Positions 7,559-16,273 of a stretch of DNA of 32,647 nucleotides are shown here, in pieces. Source of the DNA: Gammaproteobacteria bacterium SG8_30 (GTDB lineage: Bacteria > Pseudomonadota > Gammaproteobacteria > Steroidobacterales > Steroidobacteraceae); assembly GCA_001303245.1 (NCBI GenBank), contig LJNS01000020.1, forward strand, positions 1 through 32,647. The letters run 5' to 3'. The translations under genes were made by a program, and so were the position numbers. Within the stretch, counting starts at the first letter, position 1. Each line of letters starts with the position of its first letter. The notes beneath the pieces were generated by a model. That model saw nothing but the letters and a program-made list of their open reading frames with translations, was not told where the DNA came from and did not search any database.

Positions 7559-8077
7559 TCAGTGCTCGACGTAGATCAGCTTGTCGGTCTCGAAGCCCCG
7601 GGCGGATGCGAGCGCCAGCAGGCGCTCCAGCACGGCCTCCGGGAGTTTCGGCTCGCGCGAGAGGATCCACAGGTAGTCGGTGTCCGGCCCGCAGACCATG
7701 GCCCATTGGTAACCTTCCTGGTCGAGGGCCATGACGTTGTAGCTGCCGTAGAAGGGCCCGAAGAACGACACCTTCAGGCGGCCGACGTCGGGAGAACCGA
7801 TGAAGTAGGCCTTGCCCTCGGCCTCGCGCCAGGTCCCGCCCTGCACGTCGTACCCACGGTTCAGGACCCGGATTCCGCCGTCGTCGCGGCGCGCATAGGT
7901 CGCGGTAATCCGCTCCAGACCGCGCTCGAACGGATGGTCCAGGCGGGCGATCTCGTACCAGGTGCCAAGGTAGCGCTCCGGTTCGAAGTCGCCTACCGGC
8001 TCCACGCCGGCCGGCAACCCGGTGCAGCCGGTTGCCAGCGCGGCCACGGCGATCAGGGCGATCAGGCGGTTGCTCAC
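7559..8077 (-). CDS. blc: Outer-membrane lipocalin lipoprotein (Blc-like)
   Basis: A 172-residue lipoprotein: signal peptide NRLIALIAVAALATGC with lipobox LATGC and acylated C18, then a lipocalin barrel. The lipocalin signature YLGTWYEIARLDHPFERGL is present, and further strands WREAEGKAYFIG, VSFFGPFYGSYNVMALD and YLWILSREP fit bacterial Blc, which binds lysophospholipids or fatty acids at the outer membrane. Residue +2 after the Cys is Thr, not Asp, consistent with Lol-dependent sorting to the outer membrane. GTG start at 8077. Its SD AAGGAG overlaps the ychF stop (TGA-AGGAG), and the gap to ychF is 10 nt, so it is probably translated in tandem with ychF. Confidence 0.93.
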   Translation of the reverse strand: MSNRLIALIAVAALATGCTGLPAGVEPVGDFEPERYLGTWYEIARLDHPFERGLERITATYARRDDGGIRVLNRGYDVQGGTWREAEGKAYFIGSPDVGRLKVSFFGPFYGSYNVMALDQEGYQWAMVCGPDTDYLWILSREPKLPEAVLERLLALASARGFETDKLIYVEH

Positions 8078-8087
8078 GGCGTCTCCT

Positions 8088-9179
8088 TCAGACGTTGAAG
8101 CGGAAGTGCATGACGTCGCCTTCCTTGACGACGTATTCCTTGCCTTCCAGCCGTAACTTGCCGGCCTCCCGGGCGCCGGCCTCGCCCCCGCAGGCGATGT
8201 AGTCGTCGTAGGCGACGGTCTCGGCCCGGATGAAGCCTCGCTCGAAGTCCGTGTGGATCTCGCCGGCGGCCTGCGGCGCGGTGGCGCCGCGGTGCACCGT
8301 CCAGGCGCGCACCTCCTTGGGACCGGCCGTGAAGAAGGTCAGCAAGCCGAGCAGGCGGTAGGCGGCGCGGATCACGCGGTTCAGGCCCGGCTCGTCGAGC
8401 CCGAGGTCGGCCAGGAACACGGCCCGGTCGGCTTCGTCGAGCTGGCCGATCTCGGCCTCGACGGCCGCACAGACCGGCACGACCTCCGCGCCCTCCCCGG
8501 CCGCCAGGGCGCGGACGGCGTCGAGCCTCGGGTTGTCCTGGAACCCGTCCTCGAGCACGTTGGCGACGTACATCACCGGCTTCGCCGTGAGCAGCGGCAG
8601 CTCGCGCAGCTTCTGGCGCTCGAACTCGTCGAGCTCGAGCGAGCGGACCGGCTTGCCGGCATCGAGGTGGGCCTGCAGCCGCTTGATCGACTCGCGCCAG
8701 CGGAGGGCCTCCTTGTCGCCGGCCTTCGAGGCCTTTTCCGCGCGGACCAGCGCCCGGTCGACCGACTCCAGGTCGGCGAGGGCGAGCTCGGTGTTGATGG
8801 TCTCGATGTCGGCGACCGGGTCGACCCGGCCCGACACGTGGACGACGTCCGCGTTCTCGAAGCAGCGTACGACGTGCGCGATCGCGTCGGTCTCGCGGAT
8901 GTTGGCGAGGAACTGGTTGCCGAGCCCCTCGCCCTTCGAGGCGCCGGCCACGAGACCGGCGATGTCGACGAACTCGACCGTCGTCGGCAGCACCTTCTGC
9001 GGCTTCACGATCGCGGCCAGCGCATCCAGCCGCGGGTCCGGCACCGGCACGACGCCGACGTTAGGGTCGATGGTGCAGAATGGATAGTTCTCCGCCGCGA
9101 TCTGTGCCCGCGTCAGCGCGTTGAAGAGCGTGGACTTGCCGACGTTCGGCAGGCCGACGATGCCGCATCTGATACCCAT
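8088..9179 (-). CDS. ychF: Ribosome-associated Obg-family ATPase/GTPase YchF
   Basis: 363 residues, exactly the family length. The P-loop [15 protein letters not shown] is near the N-terminus, followed by the switch region [12 protein letters not shown] and the G3 motif [22 protein letters not shown]. The base-recognition motif NKxD is replaced by NVLED, as in the ATP-preferring YchF/OLA1 subfamily. A TGS domain closes the protein ([18 protein letters not shown] to [10 protein letters not shown]). Members bind the 70S ribosome and influence oxidative-stress resistance and leaderless-mRNA initiation. Start ATG at 9179. The frame stays open far upstream, but that stretch is antiframe to pth and rplY and has no YchF similarity. 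The pth-ychF order is widespread in gammaproteobacteria. Confidence 0.97.
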   Translation of the reverse strand: MGIRCGIVGLPNVGKSTLFNALTRAQIAAENYPFCTIDPNVGVVPVPDPRLDALAAIVKPQKVLPTTVEFVDIAGLVAGASKGEGLGNQFLANIRETDAIAHVVRCFENADVVHVSGRVDPVADIETINTELALADLESVDRALVRAEKASKAGDKEALRWRESIKRLQAHLDAGKPVRSLELDEFERQKLRELPLLTAKPVMYVANVLEDGFQDNPRLDAVRALAAGEGAEVVPVCAAVEAEIGQLDEADRAVFLADLGLDEPGLNRVIRAAYRLLGLLTFFTAGPKEVRAWTVHRGATAPQAAGEIHTDFERGFIRAETVAYDDYIACGGEAGAREAGKLRLEGKEYVVKEGDVMHFRFNV

Positions 9180-9205
9180 GGAACCCTTCCTGTCGGTCGC
9201 CGCGC

Positions 9206-9829
9206 TCAGCCGGCGCCGGTCCCGTCCTCGCCGTCCTGCCGCGTGCGCGTCGGGCGGGCGTGCAGCCTGTTCATGACCTTCTCGGCCCCCTCGACGAGCA
9301 GCGGCGGGAACTCGTCCGCCGCGAGCGCGACGGCCTCGTCGATGGCCTTTTGCTCCTCGGCCGCCGCTCGCCGCAGGACATAGCCGATCACCTCGTCGCG
9401 ATCGCCCGGGTGACCAATGCCGAATCGCAGGCGCCAGAAGTCCTGGCCCATGTGCTGGATCGTGTCCGTCAGGCCGTTGTGGCCGCCGGCGCTTCCGCCG
9501 CGCTTGAGCCGCACGGTGCCGGGCGGCAGGTCGAGCTCGTCGTGGGCGACGAGCACCTCGCTGGAGGGCACCTGCAGGTAGTCGCACAGCGCCCGGATCG
9601 CCGAGCCGCTGCGGTTCATGTAGGTCATGGGCTTGAGCAGCCACAAGTCGACACCGGCGACGGTGATGCGGCCGGCATCGCCGCCGTAGCGACGCTCCGG
9701 CTTGAGCCGGCCGCCGTGCCGTCGCGCCACCTCGTCGACGAACCAGAAGCCGGCGTTGTGCCGGGTCGAGGCGTACTCCGGGCCCGGGTTGCCGAGTCCG
9801 ACGACGAGGCGCAAGGCGAGTCCGCTCAA
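9206..9829 (-). CDS. pth: Peptidyl-tRNA hydrolase
   Basis: A 207-residue enzyme that cleaves peptidyl-tRNA released by stalled ribosomes and recycles the tRNA. Active-site residues are readable: N14 in [11 protein letters not shown]24 in [10 protein letters not shown]72 in MTYMNRSG and D97 in [11 protein letters not shown], with the GGHNGL block after them. They correspond to E. coli N10, H20, N68 and D93. The start is TTG at 9829 with a GGAG SD; no ATG lies near the conserved N-terminus. About 15 C-terminal residues ([17 protein letters not shown]) extend beyond the usual end. It lies 84 nt after rplY, with a hairpin between, and 26 nt before ychF. Confidence 0.96.
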   Translation of the reverse strand: MSGLALRLVVGLGNPGPEYASTRHNAGFWFVDEVARRHGGRLKPERRYGGDAGRITVAGVDLWLLKPMTYMNRSGSAIRALCDYLQVPSSEVLVAHDELDLPPGTVRLKRGGSAGGHNGLTDTIQHMGQDFWRLRFGIGHPGDRDEVIGYVLRRAAAEEQKAIDEAVALAADEFPPLLVEGAEKVMNRLHARPTRTRQDGEDGTGAG

Positions 9830-9864
9830 GGTGTCTCCGGGGCCTGCGACCGGCCGAAATGGGC

Positions 9865-9887
9865 GGGGCCGCCACGAGGGCGGCCCC
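9865..9887 (-). terminator. Hairpin terminator downstream of rplY
   Basis: A perfect 9-bp stem GGGGCCGCC / GGCGGCCCC with a 5-nt loop, 26 nt past the rplY stop and before pth. Read on the minus strand it is followed by GCCCATTTC, a short T-run only. It may attenuate rather than fully separate rplY from pth-ychF. Confidence 0.55.
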
Positions 9888-9913
9888 CGACATCCCGGCG
9901 AGCCGCCGGACGC

Positions 9914-10582
9914 TTACTTCTTCGCCGCTTCGGGTTCGGCCGCCGCACCTGCAGCCGGCGCCGCCGCCACGGCCGTCTCGACCGGTGCCTCCTCGGTGAC
10001 CGCCTCGGCGCGCTGCGTGTGAATCGAGACCACCGGCGCGTCGTGGCCGTGGATCAGCTCGGGCAGCTGTACGCCCTCGGGCAGCCTGAGCTCCGAGAGG
10101 TGCACGAGCTGGCCCAGGCCGAGCTCGAGCAGGTCGACCTCGATGTACTCCGGCAGATCCTTCGGCAGGCACAAGACCTCGACCTCGTTGCGCAGGTGCG
10201 AAACCGTTCCGCCCTGCTGCTTCACGCCCACGGAGACGGACTCGTTGACGAAGTGCAGAGGCACCTTCATCCGGATCTGCTCGTTCTCGAGCACCCGCTG
10301 GAAGTCGATATGCAGCACCTGGTTCTTGAACGGGTGACGCTGCAGGTCCTTGAGCACGGCCGGCTGCTTCTCCCGGCCCACGCTGAGGCTCAGGATGGTC
10401 GAGTAGAACTTCTCGTTGTCGAGCATCTGCAGCAGCTTGTCGTGCTCGAGCTGCAGCGGCCGCGCCTGCTCGTGGCCGCCGTAGAGGATCGCCGGGACCT
10501 TCCCGGACCGACGCAGGCGGCGGCTCGCACCCTTGCCCTGGTCGTCCCGGAACTCCGCGACGAGTTCGATAGACGTCTTCAT
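9914..10582 (-). CDS. rplY: Large-subunit ribosomal protein bL25 (Ctc form)
   Basis: A 222-residue two-domain Ctc/L25 protein that binds 5S rRNA in the large subunit. The N-terminal domain (about 1-95) includes [24 protein letters not shown] and the [15 protein letters not shown] strand. The C-terminal TL5/Ctc domain follows, with [27 protein letters not shown]. The last 30 residues are Ala/Glu-rich and probably disordered. The protein is much longer than E. coli L25 (94 residues), as is usual in Pseudomonas-like genomes. ATG at 10582 with SD GAGGAGT. It follows prs by 129 nt in the conserved prs-rplY-pth-ychF order. Confidence 0.96.
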   Translation of the reverse strand: MKTSIELVAEFRDDQGKGASRRLRRSGKVPAILYGGHEQARPLQLEHDKLLQMLDNEKFYSTILSLSVGREKQPAVLKDLQRHPFKNQVLHIDFQRVLENEQIRMKVPLHFVNESVSVGVKQQGGTVSHLRNEVEVLCLPKDLPEYIEVDLLELGLGQLVHLSELRLPEGVQLPELIHGHDAPVVSIHTQRAEAVTEEAPVETAVAAAPAAGAAAEPEAAKK

Positions 10583-10711
10583 GATGATTCACTCCTCGAA
10601 GTTCGGAGCGCCCGCCCTGCGACCAGGCCGCGCTCCATCCAGACGGGCCACCGGACCCCCCGGCGACCCCCAATCAAGACCAAGGGGATTGCTCCCTGTT
10701 CCTCTTCCGGA

Positions 10712-11665
10712 TCAGTCGACGTACAGCGAGCTGACGGACTCCTCGTCGCGGATGCGGCGCATGGTCTCGGCCAGCAGGCCGGCGACCGTCAGCACCCGGA
10801 TCCGGTCACAGGCCTCGGCCGCCGGACGCAGGGGAATGGTGTCGGTCACCACCAGCTCGTCGAGCGCCGAGGCGCTGATCCGCTCGATCGCCTTGCCCGA
10901 GAGCACGGCGTGCGTGATGTACGCGAGCACCTTCTCCGCGCCGTGGTCCTTCAGGGCCTGCGCCGCGAGGCACAGGGTCCCGGCCGTGTCCACGAGGTCG
11001 TCCACCAGCACGCAGACCTTCCCCTTGACGTCGCCGATGATGTTCATCACCTCCGACTCGTTGGGGCGCGGCCTGCGCTTGTCGATGATCGCCAGGTCCG
11101 CGTCGTCCAGCCGGCGTGCCAGCGCCCGGGCCCGGACGACGCCGCCAACGTCCGGCGACACCACGATCATCCGCTCGTACTTCTGCTTCCAGGCATCTCC
11201 GAGCAGCACCGGCGACGCGTACACGTTGTCGACCGGGATGTCGAAAAAGCCCTGGATCTGGTCCGCGTGCAGATCGACGGTCAGCACCCGGTCGACGCCC
11301 GCGCCCTTGATCATGTTCGCGACCAGCTTCGCCGTGATCGGCACGCGCGTCGCCCGCGGTCGCCTGTCCTGCCTGGCGTAGCCGAAATACGGTATCACCG
11401 CCGTGATCCGGCCCGCCGAGGCCCGGCGGCAGGCGTCCGCCATGACCAGCAGCTCCATCAGGTGGTCGTTCGCCGGGGGCGAGGTCGACTGCACCAGGAA
11501 CACATCCCGGCCGCGGACGTTCTCCATCAGCTCGACCTGCGTCTCACCGTCGCTGAACTTGCCCACGAAGGCCCTACCCAGCGGCTGCATCAGGTGTCGC
11601 GCGATTTCCTGCGCGAGCGCCGGATTCGCGTTGCCGCTGAAGACCGCCATCGTGGAATGGTCCAC
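10712..11665 (-). CDS. prs: Ribose-phosphate pyrophosphokinase (PRPP synthetase)
   Basis: 317 residues, family length about 315. It makes PRPP from ribose 5-phosphate and ATP for nucleotide, histidine, tryptophan and NAD synthesis. Visible motifs are [16 protein letters not shown], the ATP-binding GYARQDRR, the metal site [18 protein letters not shown], the flexible loop [12 protein letters not shown] and the PRPP loop [13 protein letters not shown]. The start is taken as GTG at 11665 because an AGGGGAG SD lies about 8 nt upstream; the alternative ATG five codons later has none. tRNA-Gln lies 49 nt upstream on the same strand, so the two are probably co-transcribed and processed. Confidence 0.97.
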   Translation of the reverse strand: MDHSTMAVFSGNANPALAQEIARHLMQPLGRAFVGKFSDGETQVELMENVRGRDVFLVQSTSPPANDHLMELLVMADACRRASAGRITAVIPYFGYARQDRRPRATRVPITAKLVANMIKGAGVDRVLTVDLHADQIQGFFDIPVDNVYASPVLLGDAWKQKYERMIVVSPDVGGVVRARALARRLDDADLAIIDKRRPRPNESEVMNIIGDVKGKVCVLVDDLVDTAGTLCLAAQALKDHGAEKVLAYITHAVLSGKAIERISASALDELVVTDTIPLRPAAEACDRIRVLTVAGLLAETMRRIRDEESVSSLYVD

Positions 11666-11714
11666 GCGCTTCTCCCCTTACGGGGGCCCCGCTAGCCCGG
11701 GACCCGCGATCAAC

Positions 11715-11789
11715 TGGCTGGGGTGGAAGGATTCGAACCTTCGAATGGCGGGATCAAAACCCGCTGCCTTACCACTTGGCTACACCCCA
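11715..11789 (-). tRNA. tRNA-Gln (TTG)
   Basis: A complete 75-nt cloverleaf with encoded CCA. Acceptor TGGGGTG pairs with CACCCCA, the D arm includes AGCCAAGTGGTAAGGCA, the anticodon loop TTTTGAT contains TTG, and the TPsiC arm is GAAGG-TTCGAAT-CCTTC. The weak U1-A72 pair and G73 discriminator are typical glutamine identity elements. Its 5' end is only 9 nt from the ispE stop and prs follows, so the tRNA is embedded in the ispE-prs operon. The same ispE/tRNA-Gln/prs order is known in Pseudomonas. Confidence 0.95.
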
Positions 11790-11798
11790 ATCTAACCG

Positions 11799-12668
11799 TC
11801 AGCCAAGGCCGCGCCGCCCGGCGCGCTCCACTTCCACCCGGTCCAGCAGCGGCGACCGGTCGATTCCTGCGGCGACTAGGCCGGTCCAGCCTTCCGGCAG
11901 ATCCTCGAGCGACGCTTCGGCCTCCGCCCGCGACCCCAGGGCCGCGAACACGCAGGACCCCGTTCCCGTCAGCCTGGCCTCGCCCGCCCTTGCGGCCAGC
12001 CAGTCGAGCGCCCGGCGCACCTCCGGGTAACGCCCGGCGACCACCGTCTCGCAGTCGTTCCGCCCGCCCGCCTGCAGGAAACCGAGAATTGTTATCCGGG
12101 GGGAATTCCGTGTCAATTCAGGGGCCTGAAAAACCGAGGCCGTGCTGACCTCCACCGCGGGGCGGACAATGGCGAACCACCGCCGCGGAAGTTCGATCGG
12201 GGTCAGGACCTCCCCCACCCCCTCCGCCCAGGCCGAGCGGCCGCGAACGAACACGGGCACGTCTGCGCCGAGGGCAAGCCCCAGCCTGGCCAGTTCGCCC
12301 TCGTCGAGCCCGATGTCCCAGAGCAGGTTGAGCGCCACGAGCACCGTCGCGGCATCGGAACTCCCGCCGCCCAGCCCTCCGGCCGCCGGGATGCGCTTGT
12401 GCAGCGCGATGTTCGCCCCGCAACGCGGATCGGCCTGCCGCCGGAGCAACCGGGCTGCGCGCAACACGAGATCGTCCTCCGGCAGGATCTCGATCGGTCC
12501 CGCCGTGCGCACGAGCACGCCGTCACTGCGCAACTCGAAGTCGATCGAATCGGACAGGTCGAGGAGCTGGAAGGCCGTCTGCAGCTCGTGGTAGCCGTCG
12601 GGCCGGCGTGCCATCACGTGGAGGAACAGGTTGACCTTGGCCGGCGCCGGCCAACCCACGGACTTCAC
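11799..12668 (-). CDS. ispE: 4-diphosphocytidyl-2-C-methyl-D-erythritol kinase
   Basis: A 289-residue GHMP kinase that phosphorylates CDP-methylerythritol in the non-mevalonate isoprenoid pathway. The substrate-site PAPAKVNLFLHV (K11), RRPDGYHELQT, the glycine-rich ATP loop PAAGGLGGGSSDAAT (94-108) and the catalytic-base motif GADVPVF (D136) are all in place, and the C-terminal LTGTGSCVFA block follows. The start is GTG at 12668, overlapping the lolB stop as GTGA (12665-12668), so it is translationally coupled. The open frame extends upstream through lolB antiframe without similarity. An AT-richer patch near 12080-12120 (ARNSPRITILGF-type region) is slightly unusual but stays in frame. Confidence 0.96.
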   Translation of the reverse strand: MKSVGWPAPAKVNLFLHVMARRPDGYHELQTAFQLLDLSDSIDFELRSDGVLVRTAGPIEILPEDDLVLRAARLLRRQADPRCGANIALHKRIPAAGGLGGGSSDAATVLVALNLLWDIGLDEGELARLGLALGADVPVFVRGRSAWAEGVGEVLTPIELPRRWFAIVRPAVEVSTASVFQAPELTRNSPRITILGFLQAGGRNDCETVVAGRYPEVRRALDWLAARAGEARLTGTGSCVFAALGSRAEAEASLEDLPEGWTGLVAAGIDRSPLLDRVEVERAGRRGLG

Positions 12669-13246
12669 GGCCGGAGTTCCCAGTCGCCGACCGCCAGCTT
12701 GACGCGGACTGCGCCGTCCGAGGCCGCGAGGCGGGCCGGCAGCACGCCGTCGCCGACCTTCTGGTAGCGGGGAATCTCGACCAGCCACCCCGACTGGCGG
12801 AAGGAGACCAGCCTGCCGTCCCCGCCGAAGGTCTCGTCCGAAGGCTCGCCAGGCGCGGGCATGCCGAGCAGCCAGAATCGCAACGCCGCGATCGGCAGGT
12901 CGGTGCCGAGCTGGTCGAGCAGGTACCGGTGTGCATCCGCCCCCGCCAGCCGGCCGCCCTGGCCGTCCTCGAGCGCGAGTTCCCCGTCGTCCATCAGGAT
13001 GCGCAGCGCGCCGGAGCCGAACGGACCTCGCAGCCGCACGTCGCTGGCGGAGCCCGCCTGCAGCCAGTCGAGGCTCGCCGAGGCTCCGCGGCCGTCGGCC
13101 GCGACGGCGACGCGTCCGCTCACCTGCCACGCCTCGAGGGAGAGCAACTCGGCTCGTCTCGCCGCCCAGTCGCGGGCGGGAGGAAGCTGCGGCTGCGACG
13201 CGCAGCCGGCAAGCAACAGGACCGCAGCCAGGGCGAGTGCTCGCAC
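12665..13246 (-). CDS. lolB: Outer-membrane lipoprotein insertion factor LolB
   Basis: A 193-residue lipoprotein. Signal peptide RALALAAVLLLAGC with lipobox LLAGC acylates C15; residue +2 is Ala, so it is sorted to the outer membrane. The body shows LolB features: WAARRAELLSLEAWQVSGRVAV, then LDWLQAGSASDVRLRGPFGSGALRI and a WLLGMPAPGEPS strip. LolB receives lipoproteins from LolA and inserts them in the outer membrane; clients in this window would include Blc and LolB itself. GTG start at 13246 lies 6 nt after the TPR gene stop, with no strong SD, so it may depend on re-initiation. It overlaps ispE by 4 nt. Confidence 0.93.
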   Translation of the reverse strand: MRALALAAVLLLAGCASQPQLPPARDWAARRAELLSLEAWQVSGRVAVAADGRGASASLDWLQAGSASDVRLRGPFGSGALRILMDDGELALEDGQGGRLAGADAHRYLLDQLGTDLPIAALRFWLLGMPAPGEPSDETFGGDGRLVSFRQSGWLVEIPRYQKVGDGVLPARLAASDGAVRVKLAVGDWELRP

Positions 13247-13252
13247 GGCGGC

Positions 13253-14917
13253 TCAGCCCGGGTGGCGCTCTATCGTCCGCTTCAGGGTGCGGTTGTCGGG
13301 CCCCTTCTCCAGGCCCCGGGCCCAGATCTCGCGCGCCTCGTCGACCCGGCCCTCGGCCCAGAGCACCTCGCCGAGGTGCGCGGCGACTTCCGGGTCGCGG
13401 GACCGTTCCCAGGCCCGTCCCAGGTAGTCGAGTGCCTCCTGCCGACGACCCAGGCGGAACAGCGCCCAGCCGACGGAGTCCATGATCGCGTAGCTGTCCG
13501 GCTTCGCCTCGAGGGCGCGCTGCACGAGCTCATAGCCCTCTTCCTTCCGTCGGGTGCGGTCCACCAGGGTGTACCCGAGCGAGTTGAGGGCGGTCGGATC
13601 CTCCGGGCGGCGTTCGAGTACCTCGCGCATGACCTTGACGGCGGCCGGGATCTCGTCCAGCTGCTCCAGGGAGAAGGCCTTGGCAAGGCGCAGGTCGTCG
13701 TCGTCCGGATAAAACTCGAGCGCGCGGTCGAAGAGCGCGAGCGCCTCCTCACCGCGTTGCCCGCGGACGAGCTGGTTGGCACGGCCCACCACGACGTCTC
13801 GCGCGCTCGCGGGTGAGCGGCTGAGGAAGTCGTCGAGAACCTGCGCGGCGCGCTCCGGCGCGCCGAGTGCCGCGCCGAGCTCGTAGGCCTTGAGCTGCGA
13901 GGCGACGGCTCGCGCGCCGGCCTCCACGCGTTCCAGGTAGCGGAGCGCGGCCGCGGGCTGGTCCTTCTCGTCGGCGATCAGTCCCAGATAGGCGAGCGCC
14001 GTGTCGTCGTCGCGCACGATCTTCAGCATCTCGCCGAAGTACTCCCGGGCGGCATCGTAGTCGCGCCGCGAATAGGCGATTGCGCCGAGCCCTTCGAGCG
14101 CCTGCGGCACGGCGGACTGGGAGCGACGCAGGTCCTCGAACACTGCCGCGGCCTCCTCGTCCCGCGCCGCCCCGACGAGCAGCCAGGCGCGGGTGAGGCG
14201 AGTCAGGGGGTCGCCGTCGGTGGCGAGCTCGCCGGCGCGGGCGAGTCCCTCGTCCATCCTGCCCAGGGTCAGCAGGGCGCGCACCTCGGCGAGTTCCGCC
14301 ATGCGCCAACCGGGGCGCAGCTGCAGCGCCTCGCGCGCGGCCTCGAGCGCGCGCTCGCCGTGATCGGCGCGCTGCCACAATACGCTGCGCGCGTACTGCG
14401 CCTCGGCCAGGCCGGCATCGCCCTCGGCAAGGACTTCGATCAGCCTCGCGGCTCCGGTGTCGTTGGGCTCGTCCGTCAGCGTCCCGAGCAGCGCCATGTA
14501 GCCCTGCGCGCGATCCTCGTACGCCTGCTCCAGGACCCGGGCGAAATGCGGCACCGCTTCCTGATCCCGGTACAGCCGCAGCAACCCCACCGCCAGGTAG
14601 CGGTGCGCCTCCTCCCGGCCCGGCTCGAGCTCCGTCCAGCGGCCGGCGGCTTCCACGGCGGCGTTGAGCTGGTGGTGCTCGAAAGCGACGCGGGTGGCGC
14701 GCTCCGCCGTCGTCGCGTCGCCCGAAAGGCGCGCCGCGCAGGCGTAGGAGCCCGCCGCAGACGGCCACATCCCGCGGGCGAGAGCAAGCTCGGCGCGCAG
14801 CTCGTGGCCTGCCGCATCCTGTCCGGCACAGCGGTCCGGCACGGCGGAGCCGGGCGCGAGCCCGGGAAAGGCCAGCGCCACGAGCACGGCCGTCCGACGA
14901 AGGGCGTTTCCTGGCAT
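13253..14917 (-). CDS. Exported TPR-repeat protein, LbcA-like
   Basis: 554 residues, mostly tetratricopeptide repeats, e.g. AAREYFGEMLKIVRDDDTALAYLGL, ALNSLGYTLVDR, IMDSVGWALFRLGRRQEALDYLGRAW and VAAHLGEVLWAEGRVDEAREIWARGL. A signal peptide (RRTAVLVALAFPGLAPGSA) precedes the mature part. By position, upstream of lolB-ispE and divergent from hemA, it corresponds to Pseudomonas PA4667, the TPR lipoprotein LbcA that activates the CtpA protease against peptidoglycan hydrolases (recalled knowledge). Here the first Cys (in VPDRCAG) lacks a lipobox, so the protein may be periplasmic rather than lipidated. ATG at 14917 was chosen because the signal peptide starts there; the frame is open to 15046. 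Function by synteny is tentative. Confidence 0.88.
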   Translation of the reverse strand: MPGNALRRTAVLVALAFPGLAPGSAVPDRCAGQDAAGHELRAELALARGMWPSAAGSYACAARLSGDATTAERATRVAFEHHQLNAAVEAAGRWTELEPGREEAHRYLAVGLLRLYRDQEAVPHFARVLEQAYEDRAQGYMALLGTLTDEPNDTGAARLIEVLAEGDAGLAEAQYARSVLWQRADHGERALEAAREALQLRPGWRMAELAEVRALLTLGRMDEGLARAGELATDGDPLTRLTRAWLLVGAARDEEAAAVFEDLRRSQSAVPQALEGLGAIAYSRRDYDAAREYFGEMLKIVRDDDTALAYLGLIADEKDQPAAALRYLERVEAGARAVASQLKAYELGAALGAPERAAQVLDDFLSRSPASARDVVVGRANQLVRGQRGEEALALFDRALEFYPDDDDLRLAKAFSLEQLDEIPAAVKVMREVLERRPEDPTALNSLGYTLVDRTRRKEEGYELVQRALEAKPDSYAIMDSVGWALFRLGRRQEALDYLGRAWERSRDPEVAAHLGEVLWAEGRVDEAREIWARGLEKGPDNRTLKRTIERHPG

Positions 14918-14923
14918 CCGGTC

Positions 14924-14990
14924 ACTATATCTCACGGCCGGCCCGGCCGTGCCCGCCGCGCTTGTGCTCCCCCCTGCCATCCCGGACAAT
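14924..14990. promoter_or_regulatory. Divergent promoter region with perfect palindrome (TPR gene / hemA)
   Basis: For hemA, TTGTGC (14962-14967) and GACAAT (14985-14990) are 17 nt apart, giving a leader of about 20 nt. For the TPR gene, TATAGT (14929-14924, minus) lies 6 nt before the ATG, implying an almost leaderless mRNA. Between them, at 14933-14951, is a perfect palindrome CACGGCCGG-C-CCGGCCGTG that would sit in the spacer of the TPR promoter and beside the hemA -35. It could be an operator; no known regulator motif was recognised. Confidence 0.45.
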
Positions 14991-15016
14991 CCGGCGCGTT
15001 GCACGACTGCTCCAAG

Positions 15017-16273
15017 ATGTCGATCGTTGTCCTTGGCCTGAACCACCGCACCGCGCCTGTCGAGGTCCGCGAACGCGTCGTGTTCGACGCAGACCGGCTA
15101 GGCGACGCGCTGCATAACCTGTGCGCGCGACCGGGCGTGCAGGAGGGCCTGATCGTGTCCACCTGCAACCGCACGGAGATGTACTGCGTCGTCGACGGCG
15201 CGGACCCGGCGCTGGCTGCGTGGCTGGAGGAGTACCAGCACACCGGCCACGCGCTCGTGGACAACTGCTACGAGCTGCACGGACCGTCGGCGGTGCAGCA
15301 CGTCTTTGCCGTCGCCTCCGGGCTCGACTCGCTGATCCTCGGGGAGCCACAGATCCTCGGCCAGCTCAAGGATGCCTACCGCGCCGCACACGACGCCGGC
15401 ACGGCGGGCCCGCTCCTCAACCGGCTGTTCCAGGCGACCTTCGCGGTGGCCAAGCGCGTGCGCACGGAGACCCGCGTGGGCGCGAGCGCCGTTTCCGTGG
15501 CCTCGGCGGGCGTGCAGCTGGCCCGGCGCATCTTCGCCGGCTTCGGACAGCACACGGCGTTGCTGATCGGCGCGGGCGAGATGGTCGAGCTGACCGCCCG
15601 TCACCTGCACGCGCAGGGCCTCAAGCGGATGATCATCGCAAACCGCAGCCTGGCGCGGGCGCAGGAGCTGGCGCTCGAGTTCAAGGCCTCGGCCATCTCG
15701 CTGGACGCGCTGGCCGAGCACCTGCCGGCGGCGGACATCGTCATCAGTTCGACCGCCAGCCCGGTCCCCGTCGTGACCCTGCACGCGACCCGCGCCGCCA
15801 TCGCGGCGCGCAAGCGCAAGCCGATGTTCATGCTCGACATCGCGGTGCCGCGCGACATCGAGCCGGCGGTGGCCGAGCTCGAGGACGTCTATCTCTACAC
15901 CATCGACGATCTGAAGCAAGTGGTGGACCACAACCTCAGGGCGCGCCAGGACGAGGCCGAGGAGGCACGCCAGCTGATCGAGGACGAGGTCGAGCGCTTC
16001 ATCGCGGCCCTGCGCACGCTGGATGCCGCCCCGATCATCCGCGAGGTGCGTGCCCGTGCCGACGGCACCAAGGCGCAGACCCTCGAGCAGGCGCGCCGGA
16101 TGCTGGCGGCCGGCAAGCAGGAGGAGGCGCTCGAGTTCCTGGCCAATACGCTGACCAACCGGCTGCTGCACGCACCGTCCCGGGCGCTCAGGCTCGCCGC
16201 CGAGCAGGGTGATGGCGCGCTGATCGAGGCCGCACAGAAGCTCTACGGCCTGAACGGCCAAGACGGGCATTGA
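15017..16273 (+). CDS. hemA: Glutamyl-tRNA reductase
   Basis: 418 residues, the same length as E. coli HemA. It reduces Glu-tRNA to glutamate-1-semialdehyde, the first step of haem and tetrapyrrole synthesis. The catalytic Cys is C50 in [21 protein letters not shown] (N-terminal) and [20 protein letters not shown] are family signatures, and the NADPH-binding [13 protein letters not shown] starts at residue 185. A C-terminal dimerisation helix region ends at [11 protein letters not shown]. The ATG at 15017 has only a weak SD (CCAAG). Its stop overlaps the prfA start as TTGA. Enterobacterial HemA is controlled by haem-triggered proteolysis; nothing here shows whether that applies. The hemA-prfA pairing is conserved in gammaproteobacteria. 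Confidence 0.97.
   Translation: MSIVVLGLNHRTAPVEVRERVVFDADRLGDALHNLCARPGVQEGLIVSTCNRTEMYCVVDGADPALAAWLEEYQHTGHALVDNCYELHGPSAVQHVFAVASGLDSLILGEPQILGQLKDAYRAAHDAGTAGPLLNRLFQATFAVAKRVRTETRVGASAVSVASAGVQLARRIFAGFGQHTALLIGAGEMVELTARHLHAQGLKRMIIANRSLARAQELALEFKASAISLDALAEHLPAADIVISSTASPVPVVTLHATRAAIAARKRKPMFMLDIAVPRDIEPAVAELEDVYLYTIDDLKQVVDHNLRARQDEAEEARQLIEDEVERFIAALRTLDAAPIIREVRARADGTKAQTLEQARRMLAAGKQEEALEFLANTLTNRLLHAPSRALRLAAEQGDGALIEAAQKLYGLNGQDGH

Noticed and set aside
9180-10673. Apparent long N-terminal extension of YchF
   Set aside because: The frame is open upstream of the YchF ATG but overlaps pth and rplY in the wrong frame. The 363-residue form matches the family exactly, so there is no fusion.
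11995-12130. AT-richer patch in ispE as a possible insertion or frameshift
   Set aside because: The reading frame is continuous and the motifs before and after it are in place, so it is ordinary local variation.
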